Below, piece after piece: positions 1 to 8,924 of a stretch of DNA of 64,000 bases (its first letter is position 1; every line of letters starts with the position of its first letter). Both the position numbers and the translations under genes were made by a program. Origin of the DNA: Simmondsia chinensis. Taxonomy: Eukaryota > Streptophyta > Magnoliopsida > Caryophyllales > Simmondsiaceae. The DNA lies in assembly GCA_018398585.1 (NCBI GenBank), contig JAGTTD010000007.1, positions 14,066,320 to 14,130,319 on the forward strand, given 5' to 3'. The notes under the pieces are model-generated. The model saw only the letters and a program-made list of their open reading frames with translations. It was not told where the DNA came from and did not search any database.

Positions 1-155
1 TCAATTTTATTTCATAAAAACTTCAAAATAATGAATTAAAAAACTCTATTTATAGAAAGCTAAACCCTCAATGATATTAGATAAGATAAATTCTAAATCT
101 ATTGGAAAATTATTGAGATAAATCCTAAATCTAATAGAAAACTAGGAAGATAAAT
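1..155 (-). repeat. TE-1 3' LTR, partial
   Basis: This stretch aligns by eye with 2694-2840, sharing the A/T-rich start and a run of imperfect copies of a 'gataaatcctaaatct' motif. On the minus strand it holds a TATA-like 'ctataaatag' near 45-57. Its outer end lies outside the window. Confidence 0.6.
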
Positions 156-657
156 CCTAAATCTAATAGAGTTGTCAAATCCATTAAAGGTTATGCAATG
201 AAGGAATTGCCATGGACACCCTAGAATGATATCACAATAATAGAGAAGGTTGCACATGAAAAAGTGTATGGAAAAGTGCAAATTCCTAAGTCTCAAATCA
301 ATCTTCACTGTAGAGCATGCTATCTTCCCAACATCATCATGCTGGAAACCAAAGAGTGGAATAAGGTGGAAACATTCTTGTAGTACCCCCAATTCTTGTA
401 CTACTTGTTTGGAGATCAAATTAAAAGCAGCTCATGCGCTTACAATGGCATGTACAAGTGTCTCATGTCAAAACCAAGCAGCTACCCGAGCATGTTTAAA
501 AATCGTAGTGCGCGGTAGGAGGCCTATGATTCCTATGCTTCAACTTAAGGTGGTGAGGAGTAACAACACAAATAATCAACTAGTCATCTTTGCTATTCTC
601 ATCTTCCGATCCTGAATAATTAACTGCCTCAATTATCCGTTCCTTTAATTCACCTGT
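156..657. other. TE-1 interior without recognisable gene
   Basis: This lies between the left LTR and the gag remnant. Short open frames occur on both strands, but none shows a motif I recognise. It is probably the decayed 3' part of TE-1. Confidence 0.4.
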
Positions 658-957
658 TTATTTTGTGTTAGTGTTAGCTGATGACATATCATTAGATGAG
701 TTAGGCTCTACTAGAGTCACCATCTCTTTAAACTTCGAAGGGCAATCTTGAGCTGGGTGTCCTTTTATTCCACACCCATAACACACGATAGAACTTCTAG
801 GAACCATATCTGATCGAGGACCTAAAGCTTCTTGTTGCATGTTCCATTTTTGTTTCGCATTCATGGCAGAGGAATCGGTCATGTCCACAGACTCCAATTT
901 CATACCATACAATTCTGCTTGAATATGAAATTTAAGACCACCAATGTATCTTATGAC

Positions 958-1326
958 ACCGGATCCCATTAGAACTCCGGAGTTAAGCATGCTTGGGTGA
1001 GAGTAGTACTAGGATGGGTGACCCCTTGATAAGTCCTCGTGTTGCCAATCTTATAAGGTTGGGGGTCCTCGGAAACAACCTCTCGGTAGGGTTACACCTT
1101 GAAGGGGTAAGGTTGCGTACATTCACCCCTCCCAGACCTCGCTTATGCGGGAGCCCTTGAGGCACTTGGGGTCCTCTTGGGAAGTCCTTGTGTTGCCAAC
1201 CCTATAAGGTTGGGGATCCTTGAATACAACCTCTCAGCAAGGTTACATCCTGAAGGGCTAAGGTTGCGTATATTCACCCCTCCCAGACCCCGCTTATGCA
1301 GGAGCCCTTGAGGCACTGGGTCTTTT
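958..1326 (+). mobile_element. SINE-1: 5S rRNA-headed SINE with duplicated body
   Basis: From about 958 to 1040 the sequence follows plant 5S rRNA, including the internal control region (gttaagcatgcttgg and gtagtactaggatgggtgac) that binds TFIIIA and recruits RNA polymerase III. The rest resembles the 3' part of Au/Angio-type plant SINEs (ggttgcgtacattcacccct, cccgcttatgc, gcactgggtcttt). It ends in a short T run. An exact 15-bp target duplication, AATGTATCTTATGAC, flanks it at 943-957 and 1327-1341. The body occurs twice in tandem. The head lacks about the first 25 nt of 5S rRNA. This is not a functional 5S gene. Confidence 0.85.
1031..1326 (+). repeat. Tandem duplication of the SINE-1 body
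   Basis: Two copies of a roughly 151-bp unit lie at 1031-1181 and 1182-1326. Each starts with the 3' end of the 5S head (aagtcct.gtgttgcc) and runs through the SINE tail to gcact.ggg. The copies differ at many positions, so the duplication is not recent. The related copy at 28755-28996 has only one body. Confidence 0.8.
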
Positions 1327-1863
1327 AATGTATCTTATGACGCGTTGGTGCTCAAACTCCTCAAATGAGCAATGAGTGACAAGTTTTTAAAACTCACATG
1401 TGTATGAATGAACACCATTATCTGTCATCTTCAATGAACATAGTTTGGAATATAATTCTCGAGCATACCCAGACAGAATAATTTTTCAAGTTATGGCTTC
1501 CTTTAAATGATTCCATGTCAAAATCGGACATTTGCGACCTGGGTAAGTCTCAATATAAATTTACCAACTAAGAGCATATCCCTTAAAAGAAGTTACCGTA
1601 AAATTATCCCATATTCTTGTTTAACCCCTTTCAATGTAAAAATGTTTTTTCCATATGATTATCTAGTCATAAAGTTCTTCAGGGTCCCCTTCCCCATCAA
1701 ACTTCGGCAATTCCAATTTCAATCCATGATCTGACTCCTGAGTGGAATTAAGATTACCTGAATTTAAGTTCGAGAGTCTTAATATTTGCGAACTCATGTG
1801 TGTAATCACACTTGAACTTCCATCAGGTTCCTCTGGTACCACTTGCTGCCCGTCACTAATCAT

Positions 1864-2641
1864 TGTCTTCCTATGTTATTTTAGATCCGCCAGAATAGAA
1901 GACCGTGATTCCTTAATATTTGCGGAAAAATTGCTCAAGACGCTCATCAATTTTACCACACCATTAAACAAATTCAGCTACTTGTTGTAATTGGACAAAA
2001 TCATCATTTTTCACAATGGTTGGAATATGAGAAATTAGGGTTTTTGATGAGGGTTCTGAAAGGCAATGTAGGACTTTGAGTTTGATGTTGGTGGCTAGGG
2101 TTCGAATCCACGATAAATTAGTGTTCAAAGTTGATTTTCAAGGTTAGGGTTTTTTCGACAGTTGTAAATTTGAAGATTATGGTTTGATTAGGGTTTTTGG
2201 GTGAAGCATAAGATCGATTTTAGGGTTTGGAGGATAGGTCGAAGGTCCTTCGAGGGTTGCAGTCTCGGTTTGAAGCTGTAATTGGTGGTTAGGGTTGAAT
2301 AGGTTAGGGTTTTCGTTTATGGTTCTTCATAAACTGGAAACATGGGTGATATGGTTTTCAAGAATTGTGGGAGGTGAAGGTTTGGTGGTCGACATTGGCG
2401 GCGGCTGGTGGTGACATTGGCCGCGTGTGGTGGTACTAGGGTTTTCAACGATTAATCTTTTTTTTTTGGGGGGGGGGGGGTTGTTTGTGGTTAGGTTGCT
2501 TTTTATTTTAGAAAGGTGGATTAGTAAAAAGGGATAGGTACCACTACACTGCGGCAATGAGAGGAAAAAGATACTACTCAATGGTAGTATCGCGCACAAG
2601 TGGTGGCAACTATAGTAGCTCTGTGGCGATGGTCCAAACTA
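1864..2641 (-). other. TE-1 5' leader
   Basis: This is the noncoding leader between the primer-binding site and gag on the minus strand. It is rich in 'agggtt' on the plus strand and has a run of about 13 G at 2468-2480 preceded by a T run. No gene is visible. Confidence 0.4.
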
Positions 2642-2643
2642 AA

Positions 2644-2656
2644 GCTCTGACACCAA
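2644..2656 (-). promoter_or_regulatory. TE-1 primer-binding site (initiator Met tRNA type)
   Basis: On the minus strand this reads TTGGTGTCAGAGC, one base from the TGGTATCAGAGC core that is complementary to the 3' end of initiator Met tRNA. It lies five bases from the LTR edge (tgtaac at 2662) and fixes the orientation of TE-1. Confidence 0.75.
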
Positions 2657-2661
2657 ATTGA

Positions 2662-2850
2662 TGTAACAAAACTTGCTAATAAAGAAACTCAACTCAATTT
2701 TATTTCATCAAAACTTCAAAATAATGAATTACAAAGCTTTATTTATAAAAAGCTAAGTCCTAAATTATATTGGATAAGATAAGTCCTATATCTAACATAT
2801 GACGATTATATCCTAAATATAAGATAAGATAAAAACTGAATCAAATAAAA
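2662..2850 (-). repeat. TE-1 5' LTR, degenerate
   Basis: It starts with tgtaac next to the primer-binding site and matches the window start from 2694 on. The outer boundary, against the tandem array unit, is approximate. Confidence 0.55.
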
Positions 2851-3029
2851 CTGTGCTGCATCGATAGGTCTTGTTGGGTCATCTAATGTAATGTCTATGA
2901 CATAGATTTTACCATTACACCATGAACTGCGGTTAGATCCATGGTGTCTATATCTATATAAAGCTAATGTCAGAAATGAATCCATACAATTTGCAAATTG
3001 ACCGGAGACGGAGTTCAATGATTGGGCAA

Positions 3030-3375
3030 AGATTTAGCTAATTCCAAGACCAAGCTTGCACAAGTCAGCCCTCTTCTTCCTCCTCCGCCTTCATCAAAAA
3101 GACCTGTTATCACATACGCTACTATGATTATCTCATTGGTGATTCATACAAACTTTGAAAGACCCATCGAAGTGATGGAACCATAACCCTTGACTGCCCA
3201 TAGTCCACAATGCTCCCTCGAACCTTCCTCACCATTTAGCCCACCACTCTCTCCTTCATCCCCTTACCATTTCACAGATAGTAACATGCCACTTGAGTTC
3301 TCTGCAAGCCCCATATATGACCATTATAATGTCGATAGAAAATCTGATAAGCTATCTTCATCCCCTGGCCCAGTG
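3030..3375 (+). pseudogene. Ser/Pro-rich exon remnant, unit 0
   Basis: The plus strand encodes, across small frame changes, LANSKTKLAQVS-like sequence, then peptides such as SSPFSPPLSPSSPYHFTDSN and a segment ending KSDKLSSSPGP. Parallel segments occur in units A (21540-22330) and B (24587-24940) with mostly conservative differences, which points to descent from a coding exon. A TAA stop and frame changes near 3080-3190 make this copy non-coding. I do not recognise the parent protein. The frame breaks at the 1.6 kb insertion, and the C-terminal part resumes beyond it at 5036. Confidence 0.6.
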
Positions 3376-3474
3376 GTAGAACTAAATTATTAGCCCACCT
3401 GAATATTATAAATTAATTTATTATGTGCATGTAGCAAAAGATTGATATTGTGTCTATAGTTAGATTACTAACCC

Positions 3475-3476
<2 letters not shown>

Positions 3477-3518
<42 letters not shown>
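3477..3518. repeat. Poly-C tract of about 42 bases
   Basis: This is an uninterrupted run of C between acccaa and aatttaaaatt. Runs this long are unstable in replication and in sequencing, so the true length is uncertain. Confidence 0.9.
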
Positions 3519-3521
<3 letters not shown>

Positions 3522-3769
3522 TTAAAATTTCGTTAATATGCATGTTGAATTAATTTAAATTAAAATTTATTATATCAATACTCTAAGTTTTGAATGTTTA
3601 TTATTTAAATCTGACAAGGTATCTAAGGTTCGGCTTAGTACATTAAATTGGAAGTTTGGAATTAAGATTGTAAATAGAATCAGGGTCAAAATTTCAATTC
3701 TCTTATTTGTTTCAGCTATTGAAATTACAATTGCAATACCAATTCCATGAAAATAAGTTCAGCTGAAAT

Positions 3770-4170
3770 CTGCCAAATGTTGCAAAAACAAAATGACCTT
3801 ACCTTACTCAAAGTTGACATAAATGTTACCCAACTAAGCTGACTAAAACACAAAGTCACCCAATTTATTGACTTACATAAGATGACTGAAACCCAAAATG
3901 ATCTGACTTAACTCAGTCACAGCTTAGGTTTGATATGTCCTACGATAACCTAAAATTTAAAATGATACGACTCAATTAACCCAAAACCAAAATGATTGTA
4001 ACCCGAAATGACTTAAGCAAAATCATAGAGGCTAAAATACAAAATGATTCGAGTTGACCCAACAATCAACAATTCTCAAACTTGAAATGATCCAATCCAA
4101 TTGAAATCCAACCTCCAACAAAGTGATCCAACCTAATTGACCCAAGAATTGAGAAGACTCAATTTTCACA
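3770..4170. repeat. Degenerate 'aaaatgacctgacttaa' repeats
   Basis: Imperfect short motifs of the form acccaaaatgatc-tgacttaactcag recur about every 25-40 bases. The same flavour recurs at 43735-44400 and, more weakly, in the array units near 20100-20340, 23100-23350 and 25560-25800. Confidence 0.55.
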
Positions 4171-4354
4171 AAAAGGTACCTATATATTTATGGGATCATG
4201 AGTCATGCCATCATTTTTGGGACAAAAATTCAATCGAATTTCAACAATAGTACAATAGCAATAGAATTTTCAAACAAAAATTCAACTAGTTATATATACT
4301 AATAAAATGTCAAAGTCTATATGTAATGAAGACCAAAACTCAATGTTGAAAAAA

Positions 4355-4713
4355 AGGGTTATTTACGCAAAAGGTCCCTGTACTTTGTCCATTGTGTCAA
4401 TTTAGTCCGTAAACAATTTAAAATGTATCAATTTAATCCTATGGTCAATTTAAGTTAAGTTAATATCGTAATTTTGAAAGGTAACATAATGTTAGATGCA
4501 AGTAACTTATTATAAATTTATCTATTTACTCAATTTAACACAATTCGTGACCGAACCATTAAAAATTTTATTAAAAACTTAACATAAATTTTGCTCTAAG
4601 GGCCAAATTGACACATTTTGAATTGTACAGGGACTAAATTGATACAATTAAAAGTACAAGAATTAAATTGACACAATGGACAAAGTACAAGGACCTTTAC
4701 CGTAAATAACCCT
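4355..4713. mobile_element. MITE with long terminal inverted repeats
   Basis: The left end agggttatttacgcaaaagg and the right end (complement agggttatttacggtaaagg) form inverted repeats extending well over 50 bases, through tccctgtactttgtccattg. A GAAAAAA duplication flanks it (4348-4354 and 4714-4720). It encodes no protein and would need a transposase in trans. The long TIRs suggest a Mutator-like origin, but the visible duplication is only 7 bp. Confidence 0.75.
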
Positions 4714-5035
4714 GAAAAAAGACCAAAACTCAAATACCTAAGTGATCACCCTTTGCCAAAAAAGTGATCAAATCCCTCGAATTTTTAAAGTTGATATTCC
4801 TTATTTTCAAATTTTAAATTTTTTATTCTTTGAACTTATTATTTCTCCAATTCATTCAATTAAATTCTAAAAACCTCGAATAGAAATAAAATACATACAA
4901 TTGGTGTATTTTGCTGTGAGTATCTTATAACTAAGCCCACTCTCAACTAAAATTCTAAATCCATCATTGCCTAGGCCATTAGCCCCTCCACCTTCAAGAC
5001 ACAATTAGAGACAACATGTTTTTGAGTAGCAACAA

Positions 5036-5236
5036 ACTTTTACTGGTGCACTATCGCATTCGAGGGACACATCGAGTTCCTCATATGACAAGTTGGTAGG
5101 TAAGACTCAAAATCTCTCTCTCAATACTTTGACCTCGCCCAAGGAAGAGAAGGCAGGAAATGTCTTACTTAAGAATCTTGTTGATTTTCTGAGATCAAAG
5201 TCTTCAGCTCCCAAACCTAATAGCAAATCGTTTTGA
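5036..5236 (+). pseudogene. C-terminal exon remnant, unit 0
   Basis: An uninterrupted frame of 66 codons ends in TGA. It starts TFTGALSHSRDTSSSSYD and ends LVDFLRSKSSAPKP plus a short tail. Unit A has the same frame at 22397-22597 with one internal TAA, and unit B at about 24955-25158 with a frameshift. Shared C-terminus, stop position and mostly conservative differences indicate a real gene 3' end, here the best preserved of the three. The parent gene is not recognised. RT-A inserted about 30 bp downstream. Confidence 0.6.
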
Positions 5237-5265
5237 TTCATCATTGTAATGGATACAGAGTTAGT

Positions 5266-5720
5266 TGTTACAGGAAAAAAGGCAGTATCGGGTTCAATTG
5301 GAATTATTGGGTTCAAAATTCTGTTAAATCTGGTATTTGAATCTTGGCGGGTAGCGGCTGGGCACATGCAAGGCACATGCGGGCTGGAGGGTAGTGAAGG
5401 CACATGCTTGGCGCGTGTTGCAGCCCAGAAATTGGGATTTTCAGTTATTTGTATTATTTTCTGCATTTTTATTGAGTTTTACTTAATTTAGTTTTAATCA
5501 ACACTTTCTCTTATAATTCAGCACTATATATAGATAATAGAGTGTAATTGTTAGGGTTTATCAATGAAAAGTTATCATCTATCTTGCCCCTCAAATTCTC
5601 CCTTCTCTTCTTCCTTTAAACTCTAACTTTATCCCCCTAATTCTATTTCTTTTCTCTCTTAAAACTCTATTTCTTTGGTTTGAATTATGATTGGGATTCT
5701 ACTGATTGAGAATCCCGTAT
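5266..5720 (+). repeat. RT-A 5' LTR
   Basis: It starts TGTTACAGGAAAAAAGGC and ends near aatcccgtat. It contains a TATA-like ctatatatagat at 5524-5535 with pyrimidine-rich sequence after it, as in plant LTR promoters. Relative to the 3' LTR the terminal CA seems lost. Confidence 0.88.
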
Positions 5721-5723
5721 TAG

Positions 5724-5735
5724 TGGTATCAGAGC
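5724..5735 (+). promoter_or_regulatory. RT-A primer-binding site
   Basis: TGGTATCAGAGC matches the complement of the initiator Met tRNA 3' end exactly, three bases after the LTR. Confidence 0.9.
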
Positions 5736-5985
5736 ATCGATCCTCTTGACTGTGAGATCGAATTTGACCTCAAAAATCCAAAAAAAATAAAAAAAATGAA
5801 AAAATATTAACATCATCATCTTCATCACCGTTCATCTCGCTGCTGCCATCATCAACTCCATCATCAACAATCAATCGCCCTCTATTACAACAAAATAGCT
5901 AGCAGAGGCCACCAACACCATCAACAACATCGATCATCATCACCGCGGTTAAAGTTCGAGGTCACATCCCAAACCCACGCCCCAG

Positions 5986-6804
5986 GTGTTTGATGAAATG
6001 CCTCTCTATTCTACTGAACCGATGCAAGCTTCTATGGATGGTAACACTCACTACTCAGCTAGGTTGAGCAAAATATGTTTTCCCTTGTTTTATGGAGATG
6101 ATGTGGATGATTGGTTGTATTTGTGTGAGCAAAGTTTCCTTGTTAATCGAACCTTTAGAATGGATAGGGTTAAATTGGCTTCTAACCACAGGAGAGGGTT
6201 GACCCTTCAATGGCCTCAAAATTTCATAAGAATTAGGGGAAATATGGATGGGCCTGATTGGAATGAGTATATGAATGCCCTTAAGATAAGTTTTGAGAAT
6301 GAGTATGCGGAACCTGTGTTTGAGATATTGAATATGAGGCAAGATGGATTAGTTAGAGACTATCAAGCTAAATTCTATGCTATCTCAGCCAAAACCAATT
6401 TGAGTGAACCTCAACTCATTAGCTGCTTCATAAGAGGGTTGAGGGATGACATTGCGTTGGAAGTAAGATCAATGCAACCCACAATCCCTTACCACGCTTT
6501 GTGTTTAGCTAAATTAGCTGAAGCTAAAAGTGAAGTATTAGTTGAACAACCTAAATACTCAAAGATCCCTCTTCTTCCCACACCCAACACTCAAAAGTCC
6601 ACTGTTAATCCTTACATGTCATCATACCCCAAGCCAACTCACCGGGCCTCTACTACTTCAAATTCATTGAGGTCCCCAAGCATCTTTATTAAAGTTAAGC
6701 CGCAGGAGAATTGTAGCAAGGAACAATGTTGCTATTGTCATGAAAAATCTGGGATGGGACATAGATGTAAGGCCAAGGGTCTAAGTAAGATTGACGGGAA
6801 GTAA
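5986..6804 (+). CDS. gag: RT-A Gag protein
   Basis: An intact frame of 272 codons. Residues 20-160 match the plant retrotransposon gag (capsid) pattern: RLSKICFPLFYGDDVDDW, then LTLQWPQNF, then W-x2-Y-x3-L plus F-x5-P and QDGLVRDYQAKF. Near the C-terminus, CCYCHEKSGMGHRC is a zinc-knuckle-like motif for nucleic acid binding. Gag would form the cytoplasmic virus-like particle. No protease domain follows. The ATG at 5986 is the first of the frame, after a CAT/ATC-rich leader (5749-5985) that may itself be partly translated. It is one of the few uninterrupted genes in the window. Confidence 0.85.
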   Translation: MFDEMPLYSTEPMQASMDGNTHYSARLSKICFPLFYGDDVDDWLYLCEQSFLVNRTFRMDRVKLASNHRRGLTLQWPQNFIRIRGNMDGPDWNEYMNALKISFENEYAEPVFEILNMRQDGLVRDYQAKFYAISAKTNLSEPQLISCFIRGLRDDIALEVRSMQPTIPYHALCLAKLAEAKSEVLVEQPKYSKIPLLPTPNTQKSTVNPYMSSYPKPTHRASTTSNSLRSPSIFIKVKPQENCSKEQCCYCHEKSGMGHRCKAKGLSKIDGK

Positions 6805-6834
6805 GCCAAAGATTACAAACTCAACCAAGAAATA

Positions 6835-7269
6835 GTGAGGAAGCAAGTGGCAGCCGGTTCAGATATGGTTCAACAGAAAGGGGAGGTAGATCAATTACCC
6901 TCAACGCTGCATTTGAGCAGTAAGCAGGAACATGGTCTAAAAGCAAGCCAAGAAGCTGATATCAATCTTCACTCGATGCAGCTACATGACAAGCTGTATG
7001 ACCTTCAAAAAAATGATCAAGTGAAGGAGCAAAATGCATCTGATATTAATGGTGTGGAACTGATATGGCTGCTACACTTTAATGAAACAAACATCAGACA
7101 AGATGTTGGGACCTTTAGAGATTTGGAACTTCCAGTTGAAGAATCACTGCAAAGGGCAGCAGAAAAAGTGCAGATGATGGAAATATGTCGTGGAAACTCC
7201 AAAGATGTGGGTCATACTCCAAAGTTGCATCATGTGTTGCAACTCCTTGAAGTTTTACACAGAATCTGA
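6835..7269 (+). CDS. RT-A ORF downstream of gag, unknown
   Basis: An open frame of 144 codons begins 30 bases after gag. It is polar, rich in Gln, Glu, Lys and Asp (for example QEADINLHSMQLHDKLYDLQ) and may form coiled coil. I see no D-S/T-G protease motif and no reverse transcriptase motif. In autonomous relatives this is where protease starts, so it may be degraded pol sequence or sequence peculiar to the non-autonomous family. Real coding status is uncertain. Confidence 0.35.
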   Translation: MRKQVAAGSDMVQQKGEVDQLPSTLHLSSKQEHGLKASQEADINLHSMQLHDKLYDLQKNDQVKEQNASDINGVELIWLLHFNETNIRQDVGTFRDLELPVEESLQRAAEKVQMMEICRGNSKDVGHTPKLHHVLQLLEVLHRI

Positions 7270-7586
7270 TCTTTATAAAATCAACAACACAAGGACAACA
7301 GCAGCATAAAGTTGAGCTTGGAGAACTCGAAGCTAGACTTGGGGAAACATATTAGTAGGGTGGAATGGGAATTGATCAATTGAAATGCAAGTACCAAGGT
7401 GTTTTGTTCAAAAGGGCCAACTTGCTGTAGATAACAGAGGGAATTGTTGAAACTGGAAGCAGAAGGAGCAGTGTTGGATCAATTGTTGAAGCTATTGGTG
7501 TGGGTAATGTCCTAGTGTAATGACAGGCTTGGGAAGTGCAAGGAGATCAAGACTTTTGTTGGGAAAACTCTGAAAATTAGATCACA

Positions 7587-8014
7587 TTGTCCACTGCCAA
7601 CTCAATAGCAAGCTCAATAGCAGTAACAGATTTTGGTTGTGAAATTAATTGCAACAGGACAACATCAATCCAGTTTGTAAAAGGGTTAATTCACTCCCGA
7701 ACATCTACACCTGGGTCAAAACCAGTTCGCAACTGGATCAAAGTTAGCACACCAGATGTGCTTGAGAATACAAGTGTGCTCACTGATTTGTTTAGGCTGC
7801 AACGAGAAAACAAAAAATTCGATCCTGCTATGTTGAAGTGGCAGCACCCAAGACCAAGCCAGTGGAAGATAACAACATTACAAGAGAGACATTACGAAGG
7901 TAGTTATGTTTGCAGCTGGATGTGGAAGTTTAGGTGGGAGGATGAAAGAAATGGTGTTGCCCATCTCTCCCAGTTGGTCCAATCTAGTGCTCCAAGCAAT
8001 AAAGGAGGGCTTAA
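7587..8014 (+). CDS. RT-A second downstream ORF, unknown (split by RT-B)
   Basis: The frame is open from 7587 to the RT-B insertion at 8015 and runs a few codons into the RT-B LTR, so the natural C-terminus is lost. It contains RNWIKVSTPDVLENTSVL and a Trp-rich stretch, VCSWMWKFRWEDERNGVAHL. I recognise no family. It could be a remnant of a captured or rearranged coding region. The 7270-7586 gap before it has no clear gene. Confidence 0.35.
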
Positions 8015-8827
8015 TGTCACGGAATGACATTTTACCCATGTCACGGCCTCCAAATGCCCTTAACTTCACCCCTAACGGTTCCTCGTTAAGACCCATGATG
8101 CCACTTAGCTTCACTCCGAAAGTACCTCACTAAGTCAGGCAAACCCCGAAAATATGAGAGTGTTGAATAATGCAGCGGAATAATTATATTTGGAAGGAAA
8201 AGGAAATACAATTCATATGCACAAATTAGAGAGGGAGTCACGGTAGAGAGGGAGAGAGAGTTGGAAGAATGGATCATGAAATTGGATGACTTCTCATTCC
8301 TTTGTACATGTATTTATATACAAAATAACATAAAGACAATAAAGTAAAAAGCTATGTACTTGTGTCTCCCCCTAGGGTCCTAGCCGTCCTCTTTATTGCT
8401 CCCTATTTCCTAACCTTTACTTTTTGGTCTCTACTTTTCTACTCATCTTTTTAATGTCCCAATACCTACTTTATTTTTGGAGGGAAGACCTCATGCCTTG
8501 GCCTTCACTTTGGCCGCCCATTTCCTCTTCTAAGTCCTCCTTCTACACTTTATTTTATTCTTACATTTATTCTATATTATTCTACCCCATACAAGACTTA
8601 TATATATTTTACAATACGTCCTATGGACACGCCCCTCTACGGATCTAAGTCGAGCACTTCACCAAAGGTTTGCGTCCTTACAAAATTGGACTAAGTACAT
8701 AAATATTATTCGTAAGAATATCCAAGAAGAGCCTAGTAAGAACCGTGGCCTTCTAGAACATTCTCACCGTATTACAAGACATAATAAAATTAAGCAAAAT
8801 TCCTAGAGAACTAAGCGATCCGCGACA
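8015..8827 (-). repeat. RT-B 3' LTR
   Basis: It matches 18203-19020 nearly throughout. On the plus strand it starts tgtcacggaatgacatttta and ends aactaagcgatccgcgaca. The minus-strand polypurine tract follows at 8828-8842 (reads ttaggtgggggagag). Confidence 0.92.
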
Positions 8828-8924
8828 CTCTCCCCCACCTAAGCTATTGACGTCCTCGTCAATGTTAGACGGCCTTGAGTGCTTTAGACGCCGTTCTTCA
8901 TTATTTGAGCCTTCCTCTTGTTCT

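Larger units (their letters stand above)
658..1863 (-). pseudogene. gag: TE-1 gag pseudogene with zinc knuckle
   Basis: On the minus strand the frame starting at 1863 carries the gag entry motif LKLELPKFDGEGDPEEL, typical of the capsid region of plant Gypsy gag proteins, then stops near 1663. Degraded capsid sequence follows. Nearer 740-790 the frame encodes CYGCGIKGHPAQDCP, a C-x2-C-x4-H-x4-C zinc knuckle that in intact elements binds RNA during packaging. A 5S-headed SINE (958-1326, with target duplications 943-957 and 1327-1341) splits the gene. Several frameshifts and stops are present, so no functional Gag can be made. The family assignment rests on these two motifs. Confidence 0.72.
1..2850 (-). 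mobile_element. TE-1, decayed LTR retrotransposon
   Basis: Similar sequence at the window start and at 2662-2850 forms two degenerate LTRs. A primer-binding site next to the right copy faces left, so the element reads on the minus strand. The only coding remnant is gag. No reverse transcriptase or integrase is visible, and the space between gag and the left LTR is too short for pol, so pol was lost or never present. The left LTR is cut by the window edge. A SINE sits inside gag. The lineage cannot be placed beyond Gypsy-like gag. Confidence 0.7.
3376..4978. mobile_element. 1.6 kb insertion in array unit 0, unclassified
   Basis: Units A and B read directly from the Ser/Pro-rich frame into 'tccaccttcaagacac', whereas here about 1.6 kb intervenes. 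The ends are loosely inverted (cagtggtagaactaaat at the left, and the complement of tttagttg...gatggattt at the right), which suggests a DNA transposon. No transposase is visible. It carries a 42-base C run, degenerate repeats and a MITE. Boundaries are approximate. Confidence 0.45.
2850..5265. repeat. Tandem array unit 0, left part
   Basis: This matches the units at 19778-22600 and 22600-25165 in the same order: a block with tatagatctatatagagcc-like sequence, then the Ser/Pro-rich reading frame, then a C-terminal reading frame. It is interrupted by a 1.6 kb insertion (3376-4978). RT-A is inserted at 5266, and the unit continues after it at 19778 (ccattaggtattcat). Confidence 0.75.

Noticed and set aside
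958..1040. Functional 5S rRNA gene
   Set aside because: The first 25 or so bases are missing, several positions differ, and it is fused to a SINE tail with target duplications.
943..1341. Cassandra TRIM LTR (these also carry 5S promoter sequence)
   Set aside because: No LTR pair, primer-binding site or TG...CA ends. The tail matches Au/Angio-type SINEs, and the 15-bp duplication suits target-primed insertion rather than a 5-bp integrase duplication.
3477..3518. Poly-C as assembly gap filler
   Set aside because: Gaps are normally N, and the run sits in continuous unique sequence. Its length is still doubtful.
5107..5466. 119-codon minus-strand frame as a gene
   Set aside because: It overlaps the unit 0 C-terminal frame and the RT-A LTR boundary, so it is a shadow frame of two unrelated sequences.
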